Of a stretch of DNA of 8,866 nucleotides, positions 1 to 5,828 are shown one piece after another (the first letter of the stretch is position 1; each line of letters starts with the position of its first letter). The DNA is taken from NCBI GenBank assembly GCA_000436915.1, contig HF994129.1, positions 2,241 through 11,106 of the forward strand, in the 5' to 3' direction. The notes below the pieces were generated by a model. The model was not told the origin of the DNA and did no database searches. It was given only the letters and a program-made list of their open reading frames with translations. This stretch comes from Prevotella sp. CAG:1092. Lineage in GTDB: Bacteria > Bacteroidota > Bacteroidia > Bacteroidales > Bacteroidaceae. The position numbers and the translations under genes were made by a program.

Positions 1-500
1 TGCTCAGCCCTTGGATGGCATTAAGGCTTAATGCTATGTTTGGCAAGGTGAAAGGCTCGTCAGATAATGTAGAAACTAAATATCCAGAGTCGCTCACAGA
101 ACCATATAAATTTAATCGCAACCTCTACGACGCATGTCTAAACTATGAATATAATTTCATACCCTATGGTACCGGTCGCGACTATCGTGGAGCAAAGAAA
201 CTCGTACCTTTTGCCTTTATAGGCTTGGGAGTAGTAGTTTCTTCGGGCGATGGTGAAACCAAAGGCGCATTCAATATGCCTATTGGTTTCGGATTGAAAT
301 ACAAAGCTGGCAAACGTGTAAATATAGGCTTGGAATGGGCTTTACACCTTAGTCAAAGCGACGAAATAGACGGAAAGAAAGATCCATATGGCATAAAGAG
401 TACTGGTATATTCAAGAATACCGACTGCTATTCGGCTTTGCAATTGTCGATAACATATAGCTTTTTGCCAAAATGTGTAACTTGCAACAAAGACTATTGA
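1..500 (+). CDS. DUF6089-like outer-membrane beta-barrel protein, 5' partial
   Basis: The reading frame is open at the left edge (the first whole codon is at base 3, reading L-S-P-W before the first Met at 15), so that Met is probably internal and the gene begins outside the window. About 165 residues are visible. They look like a small outer-membrane barrel: alternating aromatic and hydrophobic strands, a Y-N-F-x-P-Y-G-T-G-R-D-Y-R-G-A-K stretch, a glycine-rich turn, and a final strand ending T-Y-S-F. The last residues carry a C-x-x-C pair (K-C-V-T-C-N) beyond the final strand. This resembles the DUF6089 family of Bacteroidetes, which I recall lying just before uppS and bamA; its molecular role is not established. 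The stop codon overlaps the uppS start by one base, so the two are probably co-transcribed and translationally coupled. Family call from memory of homologues, fairly confident; function unknown. Confidence 0.8.
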   Translation, partial: LSPWMALRLNAMFGKVKGSSDNVETKYPESLTEPYKFNRNLYDACLNYEYNFIPYGTGRDYRGAKKLVPFAFIGLGVVVSSGDGETKGAFNMPIGFGLKYKAGKRVNIGLEWALHLSQSDEIDGKKDPYGIKSTGIFKNTDCYSALQLSITYSFLPKCVTCNKDY

Positions 501-1249
501 TGAACAACGTGGATATAGAAAACATACCGCAGCATATTGCCATTATCATGGATGGCAACGGACGCTGGGCTACCGAACGTGGTAAAGATCGCAGCTTCGG
601 TCATCAGGCTGGTGTAGAAACTGTAAGAAGAATAACATCGGAGTGTACTCGCCTCGGTGTTAAATACCTTACACTCTATACTTTCTCTACCGAAAACTGG
701 AATCGTCCTGCCGACGAGGTTGCTGCTCTCATGGGACTCGTATTAACTTCGCTCGAAGACGAAATATTCATGAAGAACAACGTGAGATTCCGTGTTATCG
801 GTGATATTAAGCGTTTGCCTGAGCCTGTACAGCAGAAGCTGCAGGAGACAATGGAGCATACTGCCGGCAATACAGCTATGACAATGGTTGTAGCTTTGAG
901 CTACTCGGCACGTTGGGAGATAACAGAGGCTGCTAAGGCTTTGGCTATCGAGGCAAAGAATGGCACTCTCGATCCTGAGACTATAACAGAAGAGGAAATC
1001 TCTAAGCGCTTGTCTACCAACTTTATGCCAGATCCAGACCTTATGATTCGTACAGGTGGCGAACTCCGTATCAGCAACTATCTGTTGTGGCAGATGGCAT
1101 ACTCAGAACTCTATTTCTGCGATACTTATTGGCCTGACTTCAAAGAGGAAGACTTACAGAAGGCCATATTGAGCTATCAGAAACGCCAGCGCAGATATGG
1201 CAAGACCGAAGAGCAAATAGAAGAAGAAAACACAAATGACAATGAATAA
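500..1249 (+). CDS. uppS: Isoprenyl transferase (undecaprenyl diphosphate synthase)
   Basis: This cytosolic cis-prenyltransferase adds isopentenyl units to farnesyl diphosphate to make undecaprenyl diphosphate, the carrier lipid for peptidoglycan and surface glycans. With the start at 500 the protein has 249 residues, normal for the family. Diagnostic motifs are all present: M-D-G-N-G-R-W-A at 17-24 with the catalytic Asp18, F-S-T-E-N-W-N-R-P at 62-70, D-P-D-L-M-I-R-T-G-G-E at 178-188, R-I-S-N-Y-L-L-W-Q at 190-198 and S-E-L-Y-F at 202-206. An in-frame ATG at 473 would add nine residues (M-C-N-L-Q-Q-R-L-L), but these bases code for the end of the upstream protein. The ATG at 500 sits in a TGATG stop-start overlap typical of coupled genes, so I prefer it. 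The tail is acidic (E-E-x-I-E-E-E-N) and overlaps the start of bamA. Function very secure, start less so. Confidence 0.96.
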   Translation: MNNVDIENIPQHIAIIMDGNGRWATERGKDRSFGHQAGVETVRRITSECTRLGVKYLTLYTFSTENWNRPADEVAALMGLVLTSLEDEIFMKNNVRFRVIGDIKRLPEPVQQKLQETMEHTAGNTAMTMVVALSYSARWEITEAAKALAIEAKNGTLDPETITEEEISKRLSTNFMPDPDLMIRTGGELRISNYLLWQMAYSELYFCDTYWPDFKEEDLQKAILSYQKRQRRYGKTEEQIEEENTNDNE

Positions 1250-3896
1250 GATAAGCAAGCTTTTGGCTACTACTGTTGTGATGCTGGCAAGCAGCGCTAC
1301 GATGGTGGCACAAGACAAAATAGTGCATCCTGACATATCGTATGCCGGAACACCACGCGAATTGGTGCTCGGCGGTATGAACGTGTCGGGTATTGACGGC
1401 TACGAGGACTATATGCTCACCGGCATCTCTGGATTGCAGGTGGGACAGAAGGTGTCGTTGCCAGGAAACGAGATTACTGATGCCGTGAAGAGATATTGGC
1501 GTCACGGACTATTCTCGTTCGTGCAGATTTCTGCCGACTCTATTGTAGGCAATAAAGTATATCTGCACATCAAGCTCGAGGCACATCCTCGTGTGTCTAC
1601 CATCAACTATATCGGCTTGAAGAAGAGTGAGCGCGAAGATATGGAGGAGAAACTGGGACTGCTTAGAGGTTCGCAGATTCATCCCGATGTGATAAATCGT
1701 GCCAAGATTCTTGCTAAGAAGTATTTCGACGATAAGGGCTTTAAGAATGCTGATATCAATATTCAGCAACGCACCGATGTGGCTCAGAAAAACCATGTCA
1801 TCCTTGATGTTATCATCGACAAAAAGGAGAAGATGAAGGTTCGCAAGATTATCATCGAGGGTAATAAGCAGCTGAAGTCGAGCAAGATAAAGGGTGGTTT
1901 TCTTAAGAAGGGTGCCTTTGCCAAGACTCACGAGGCTGGTACTTTAGGCTCTTTCCTCAAGGCTAAGAAGTTTACTCCTCAGCGTTGGAAGGAAGATAAG
2001 GAGAAACTGCTCGAGAAATATAACGAGCTTGGATATCGTGATGCATATATCGTTGAAGATAGCGTATGGAACAATGACCCTAAGCATGTCAACATATATA
2101 TAAAGGTAGACGAGGGTAAGAAATATCACCTCAGAAACATAACATGGGTTGGTAATACAAAGTACAACACCGACATGCTGAACAAACTCTTCACCATGGA
2201 GCGTGGCGATGTATACAACCAGAAACTCATGAACAAACGATTGTCGGAAGACGAAGATGCTGTGGGCAACCTTTATTATAACAATGGTTATGTGTTCTCG
2301 CGCATTGAACCTACTGAGGTTAATATCGTTGGCGACTCTATCGACCTTGAGATGCGTGTTACAGAAGGTCCACAGGCTCACCTCAACCATGTGCGTATCA
2401 ATGGTAACGACCGCTTGTATGAGAATGTCGTTCGTCGTGAACTTCGTACCAAGCCTGGTGATTTGTTCTCTAAGGAGGCTTTGATGCGTTCAGCTCGTGA
2501 ACTTGCTTCTATGGGACACTTCGACCCAGAGAAGGTTGTGCCAGACGTTAAGCCAGATTATGAGAGTGGTACTGTCGACGTAAACTGGAATCTTGAGCAG
2601 AAGAGCAACGACCAGATAGAGTTCTCGCTCGGTTGGGGTCAGACAGGTGTCATCGGTCGTGTGGGCTTGAAGCTCAACAACTTCTCTATGGCAAACCTCT
2701 TTAATAAGAATAAGGAGCATCGTGGTATTATGCCTATCGGTGATGGTGAAACCATGAGTCTCGGTGCACAGACCAACGGTACATACTATCAGTCGTATAA
2801 TATTGGATATTCCACAAGCTGGTTTGGCGGTAAGCGTCCTATCCAGTTTAGCGTCGGAGCTTACTATTCTAAGCAGACCGACGTGTCGAGCAACTACTAC
2901 AACTCGGCATGGATGAACAACTATAGCAACTATATGTATGGTTTCAACAGCTATGGTTACAACTATCGCAACTTCGAGAACTATTACGACCCTGATAAGT
3001 ACGTGAAGTTGCTCGGTGTTAGCCTTGGTTGGGGTAAGCGTCTGCGTTGGCCTGACGACTATTTCACACTCAACGTGGAATTGGCTTATCAGAGATATAT
3101 GCTGAAGAATTGGCGTTACTTCCTTATCACAAATGGTAATGCTAACAACTTGAACCTCAGCGTCTCTATCAACCGTACATCTACCGACAACCAACTCTTC
3201 CCACGTCGTGGCTCAGAGTTTACGGCTTCTGTCACTCTTACTCCACCATGGAGTCTCTGGGATGGCAAGGACTACAAAAACCTTGCTACCAACTCAGCTT
3301 CACCTAACTACGTGAAGGAACAGCAGGAGAAGTATCGCTGGATTGAATACCACAAGTGGAAGTTTAAGTCAAAGACATATACAGCTCTCAGCGGTGGTCA
3401 GAAGTGCTTCGTGCTGATGACACGTGTAGAGATGGGATTGCTCGGTTCTTACAACAGATATAAGAAGAGTCCATTCGAGACCTACTACATGGGTGGTGAT
3501 GGTATGAGTGGATATTCAACAGGATATGCTGAAGAAACCATCGGACTCCGTGGTTACGAGAATGGTTCGTTGACTCCTTACTATCAGGAGGGTTATGCTT
3601 ACGACCGCTTTACTCTCGAACTCCGTTATCCATTGATGCTTGGCAATACCACTATCTATGGTCTTGGATTCGTTGAGGCTGGTAATGCTTGGAACGACAC
3701 AAAGGATTTCAACCCATTCGACATGAAACGTAGTGCTGGTGTTGGTGTTCGTATCTTCCTACCTATGGTAGGTTTGATGGGTATCGACTGGGCTTACGGT
3801 TTCGACAAGGTTTGGGGAACCAAGGGAGGTGGACAGTTCCACTTCATCCTTGCGGCTGAAGGATTGGCAGCGCTACCTGCGAATACGGATGAGTAA
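1236..3896 (+). CDS. bamA: Outer-membrane protein assembly factor BamA
   Basis: BamA is the core of the outer-membrane barrel insertion machine. The 886-residue product starts with a signal peptide (basic N-terminus, hydrophobic core, probable cleavage A25|Q26). Five POTRA-like repeats follow at roughly 45-119, 120-200, 201-296, 298-379 and 382-457, each with the pattern of a GxN/GLK turn and a late G-[FY/LF] segment; the third is longer than usual. The barrel covers about 460 to the end and contains G-L-R-G-Y at 770-774, the counterpart of the conserved loop-6 V-R-G-F motif. Residues 553-589 form a Tyr/Asn-rich insertion. The C-terminus is odd: after Q-F-H-F-I-L (867-872) come 14 residues ending T-D-E, with no terminal aromatic. 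The gene overlaps uppS by 14 bases; a second ATG at 1242 (M-N-K-I-S-K) is an equally plausible start and would shorten the overlap to 8. Function secure. Confidence 0.96.
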   Translation: MTMNKISKLLATTVVMLASSATMVAQDKIVHPDISYAGTPRELVLGGMNVSGIDGYEDYMLTGISGLQVGQKVSLPGNEITDAVKRYWRHGLFSFVQISADSIVGNKVYLHIKLEAHPRVSTINYIGLKKSEREDMEEKLGLLRGSQIHPDVINRAKILAKKYFDDKGFKNADINIQQRTDVAQKNHVILDVIIDKKEKMKVRKIIIEGNKQLKSSKIKGGFLKKGAFAKTHEAGTLGSFLKAKKFTPQRWKEDKEKLLEKYNELGYRDAYIVEDSVWNNDPKHVNIYIKVDEGKKYHLRNITWVGNTKYNTDMLNKLFTMERGDVYNQKLMNKRLSEDEDAVGNLYYNNGYVFSRIEPTEVNIVGDSIDLEMRVTEGPQAHLNHVRINGNDRLYENVVRRELRTKPGDLFSKEALMRSARELASMGHFDPEKVVPDVKPDYESGTVDVNWNLEQKSNDQIEFSLGWGQTGVIGRVGLKLNNFSMANLFNKNKEHRGIMPIGDGETMSLGAQTNGTYYQSYNIGYSTSWFGGKRPIQFSVGAYYSKQTDVSSNYYNSAWMNNYSNYMYGFNSYGYNYRNFENYYDPDKYVKLLGVSLGWGKRLRWPDDYFTLNVELAYQRYMLKNWRYFLITNGNANNLNLSVSINRTSTDNQLFPRRGSEFTASVTLTPPWSLWDGKDYKNLATNSASPNYVKEQQEKYRWIEYHKWKFKSKTYTALSGGQKCFVLMTRVEMGLLGSYNRYKKSPFETYYMGGDGMSGYSTGYAEETIGLRGYENGSLTPYYQEGYAYDRFTLELRYPLMLGNTTIYGLGFVEAGNAWNDTKDFNPFDMKRSAGVGVRIFLPMVGLMGIDWAYGFDKVWGTKGGGQFHFILAAEGLAALPANTDE

Positions 3897-3967
3897 GAAG
3901 TGAAGAATGAAGAATTTAAGTGAAGAACGAAGAGTGAAGAGTGAAGAGTGAAGAACGAAGAGTGAAA
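3897..3967 (+). repeat. Degenerate 7-bp tandem repeat tract
   Basis: Directly after the bamA stop lies a run of heptamers on the pattern A-R-Y-G-A-A-G. The clearest copies read AGTGAAG, AATGAAG and AACGAAG, with one disturbed unit (around AATTTAAG) near 3911-3920. About nine or ten units can be traced, ending at AGTGAAA. The tract is almost pure purine on the plus strand and has no reading frame of its own. Similar heptamer tracts occur between genes in Bacteroidetes genomes, to my memory. No function is claimed; slippage during replication is the likely source. Confidence 0.75.
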
Positions 3968-3975
3968 AATTCAAT

Positions 3976-4014
3976 GCCCATACCTATATATATAATAATG
4001 TATAGGTATTGGGC
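3976..4014. terminator. Long intergenic hairpin, possible terminator
   Basis: The arm 3976-3988 (GCCCATACCTATA) pairs with 4001-4014 (TATAGGTATTGGGC), giving 13 base pairs, a single-base bulge and a 12-base AT-rich loop. No T-run follows on the plus strand. In the minus orientation the hairpin would be followed by a short T-run (GAATTTTTC). It may end or trim the bamA transcript or protect mRNA 3' ends before the ompH gene. The pairing is directly visible; the terminator role is an inference. Confidence 0.5.
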
Positions 4015-4036
4015 TAAGAAATAAACAAATAACAAC

Positions 4037-4044
4037 GAGGAGGA
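4037..4044 (+). promoter_or_regulatory. Strong Shine-Dalgarno site for the first ompH gene
   Basis: GAGGAGGA ends seven bases before the ATG at 4052. It is a near-ideal Shine-Dalgarno match, whereas the starts of the second ompH gene, murI and rbfA are preceded by A-rich DNA (for example AATTAAAAGAA), the more usual pattern in Bacteroidetes. It supports the 4052 start and suggests efficient translation of this chaperone. Confidence 0.7.
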
Positions 4045-4051
4045 CATCCTT

Positions 4052-4564
4052 ATGAAGAAAATAATGTTGATGCTTGTGATGGCTGTTGCTGCCGTTACAG
4101 CAAACGCACAGAAGTTCGCTCTTATGGATATGGAATATATCCTAAAGAATATCCCTGCTTACGAGCGTGCCAACGAGCAGCTCAACCAAGTGAGCAAGAA
4201 GTGGCAGGCTGAGGTTGAGGCAATAAACACCGAAGCCACTACCATGTATAAGAACTATCAGAATGAAGTCGTATTCTTGTCTCAAGAACAGAAGAAGGCT
4301 AAGCAGGAGCAGATAATGCAGAAAGAAAAAGAGGCTGCCGACCTAAAGAAGAAATACTTCGGTCCTGAGGGTGAACTGTTTAAGAAACGCGAGAGCCTTA
4401 TGTCGCCAATTCAAGAGGAAATCTACAATGCAGTAAAGGAAATCTCAGATTTGCGTGGCTATTCACTCGTATTAGACAGAGCCAGCGACACCTCTATTAT
4501 CTTTGGTAGTCCAAAGATAGATATCAGCAACGAGGTACTCGAGAAACTTGGCTACTCTAAGTAA
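4052..4564 (+). CDS. OmpH/Skp family periplasmic chaperone, paralogue 1
   Basis: Skp/OmpH proteins are trimeric periplasmic holdases that keep unfolded outer-membrane proteins soluble on the way to the BAM complex. The 170-residue product has a signal peptide with probable cleavage A19|Q20 and then the family start Q-K-F-A-L-M-D-M-E-Y-I-L. A long, Lys/Glu/Gln-rich helical region at about 38-125 fits the Skp coiled-coil tentacle. The last part (R-G-Y-S-L-V-L-D-R, then a short strand and helix) fits the C-terminal half of the trimer body. Length is normal for the family. It lies downstream of bamA but after a 155-base gap with a hairpin, so it may have its own promoter; I could not find a convincing Bacteroidetes TAnnTTTG element. 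Family call secure; whether it does exactly what E. coli Skp does is inferred. Confidence 0.92.
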   Translation: MKKIMLMLVMAVAAVTANAQKFALMDMEYILKNIPAYERANEQLNQVSKKWQAEVEAINTEATTMYKNYQNEVVFLSQEQKKAKQEQIMQKEKEAADLKKKYFGPEGELFKKRESLMSPIQEEIYNAVKEISDLRGYSLVLDRASDTSIIFGSPKIDISNEVLEKLGYSK

Positions 4565-4627
4565 AATCTATCTGTAATAAATGCTAACACAGATAAAACA
4601 AAATAATAACATAAAGAATTAAAAGAA

Positions 4628-5122
4628 ATGAAGAAACTTATTGTAATGTTGATGATGATGGCTCCAGTAGCTGTCTTCGCACAGAAGTTTGGTAAGGTGA
4701 ACACACAGACCATCATGCAGTCGCTCCCAGAGCTTAGCAAGGTTAATGGTGAACTTGAGGCTACTGCTAAGCAGTATGAGAACGAGCTTAAGAGCATGCA
4801 GGAAGAGTTGCAGCGTCAGAGTGAGGCTTACGAGAAGGCTAAGAGCACTATGAATGCTACTACTCAGCAGCAGAAGGAACAGGAGTTGCAGGGTCTTTAC
4901 CAGAAGATTCAGCAGACCTATCAAGACAACCAACAGGCTCTTCAGAAGGCTCAGCAGGAGAAGATGCAGCCTGTTTTGAACAAGGTTCGCAACGCTATCC
5001 AGAATGTTGGTAATACAGGTGGCTACACATACATCTTCGAAGAGGGTGCTGCTGTTTATACTGGCACCAACGTAGAGGATGTAACCTCTAAGGTTCAGAG
5101 CGAGCTCACAAAGATGAAATAA
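4628..5122 (+). CDS. OmpH/Skp family periplasmic chaperone, paralogue 2
   Basis: The 164-residue product has a signal peptide with probable cleavage A18|Q19. The mature protein begins Q-K-F-G-K-V-N-T-Q-T-I-M, a typical OmpH strand and helix, followed by a very Gln- and Glu-rich coiled coil (about 40-120, with runs such as T-T-Q-Q-Q-K-E-Q-E-L-Q). It ends in G-G-Y-T-Y-I-F-E-E-G-A-A-V-Y-T, the closing strand of the Skp body. It follows paralogue 1 by 63 bases with no visible terminator between, so the pair is probably one transcript, ending at the hairpin beginning at 5147. The start is preceded by A-rich DNA rather than a classical Shine-Dalgarno site. The two proteins share architecture more than sequence, so this is an old duplication. 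Family call secure. Confidence 0.92.
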   Translation: MKKLIVMLMMMAPVAVFAQKFGKVNTQTIMQSLPELSKVNGELEATAKQYENELKSMQEELQRQSEAYEKAKSTMNATTQQQKEQELQGLYQKIQQTYQDNQQALQKAQQEKMQPVLNKVRNAIQNVGNTGGYTYIFEEGAAVYTGTNVEDVTSKVQSELTKMK

Positions 5123-5146
5123 AATTCATTATTGATATTAAAACCA

Positions 5147-5184
5147 CTCCAAGCCTTCTGTAATGCAAGGCTTGGAGGCTTTTT
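5147..5184. terminator. Intrinsic terminator after the ompH pair
   Basis: A perfect 11-base-pair stem (CTCCAAGCCTT at 5147-5157 with AAGGCTTGGAG at 5167-5177) closes a 9-base loop and is followed by GCTTTTTGG and then TTTT. The flanks AAAACC (5140-5145) and GGTTTT (5185-5190) are also complementary, so it could work in both directions. It separates the two-gene ompH unit from the third ompH-like gene and murI. Confidence 0.88.
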
Positions 5185-5241
5185 GGTTTTAGAAGTCTAT
5201 ATCAAAAAACACCCCAAAGGGAGGATAATCACACAACAGGT

Positions 5242-5796
5242 ATGAAGACAATCAGGTTTATAGCACTTGCCGTAGCAATGCTCACATGTGGATGCGCTAT
5301 GGCACAAGAAACTGCTCCTGTTCAGCAGGTGCAGCAGACTCAGCAAACTCCACAATTCAAATATGGTTATTTCAGCTATCAGCAGACTCTTGAGTCTATG
5401 CCCGGTTATGCAGTAGCTAAACGCAACTATGAAGGATTGAAGGCTAAATACGAAGCTGAGATGAAGCGTGCCGAAGACGAGTTTAATGCCAAGTATGAGG
5501 AGTTTCTTGATGGACAAAGAGATTTTGCTCCAGCAATTCTGAAGAAAAGACAAGCTGAAATAAAAGAATTGATGGAGAAAAACCTTGCCTTCAAAGACGA
5601 AAGCAAGCGACTCCTTAAGCAGGCTGAAACTGAAATGTTTGCTGCAGTAAAGACCAAACTTGCTACTGCTGTGCTGAAGGTTGGTAAGGAAAGAGGATAT
5701 GCTTTTATTCTTAATACCGACTCAAATACCGCGCCTTTCATCAACCCTATGATTGGTGAAGATGCTACTGCTTTCATCAAGGAGGCAGCGAAATAG
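5242..5796 (+). CDS. OmpH/Skp-like periplasmic protein, divergent paralogue 3
   Basis: The 184-residue product starts with a signal peptide (cleavage A21|Q22 after C-A-M-A). Unlike the other two, it carries a low-complexity Gln/Thr/Pro/Val linker at 22-38 before the family core F-K-Y-G-Y-F-S-Y-Q-Q-T-L. A charged coiled-coil stretch covers about 55-135, and G-Y-A-F-I-L-N-T-D-S near 153-162 matches the closing strand of the Skp body. Two Cys residues (16 and 18) lie in the signal peptide, but neither has a good lipobox around it, so a soluble periplasmic protein is more likely than a lipoprotein. The gene lies behind a terminator and 32 bases ahead of murI, so it probably belongs to a separate murI-containing unit. 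A purine-rich AAGGGAGG lies 17 bases before the ATG, too far for an ideal ribosome site. Client or partner unknown. Confidence 0.88.
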   Translation: MKTIRFIALAVAMLTCGCAMAQETAPVQQVQQTQQTPQFKYGYFSYQQTLESMPGYAVAKRNYEGLKAKYEAEMKRAEDEFNAKYEEFLDGQRDFAPAILKKRQAEIKELMEKNLAFKDESKRLLKQAETEMFAAVKTKLATAVLKVGKERGYAFILNTDSNTAPFINPMIGEDATAFIKEAAK

Positions 5797-5828
5797 ATCT
5801 GTATAAACTCCCCAAATGAATTAAAAAG

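Noticed and set aside
473..499. Longer UppS with nine extra N-terminal residues from the ATG at 473
   Set aside because: These bases code for the end of the upstream barrel protein, and the TGATG overlap at 498-502 gives a better coupled start just ahead of the conserved N-terminal motif.
2490..3194. A 234-codon open frame on the minus strand
   Set aside because: It lies wholly inside the bamA barrel region, which has clear protein-level conservation on the plus strand. Its product is a Val/Ile/Thr-rich sequence with no domain logic and no ribosome site; it is a reverse-frame shadow.
3897..3967. CRISPR-like array
   Set aside because: The units are 7 bases long and directly adjacent, without spacers, so this is a simple tandem repeat.
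5281..5304. Lipobox in the third OmpH-like signal peptide
   Set aside because: The residues before Cys16 (M-L-T) and Cys18 (T-C-G) do not fit the usual L-[A/S/T]-[G/A]-C pattern well, and a standard A-M-A|Q signal peptidase I site follows. Kept only as a minor alternative.
5197..5553. A 118-codon minus-strand frame over the start of the third ompH-like gene
   Set aside because: It is antisense to a well-supported signal peptide and coiled coil, and its sequence is the usual Leu/Ser/Cys-rich product of reading a Lys/Glu/Gln-rich gene backwards.
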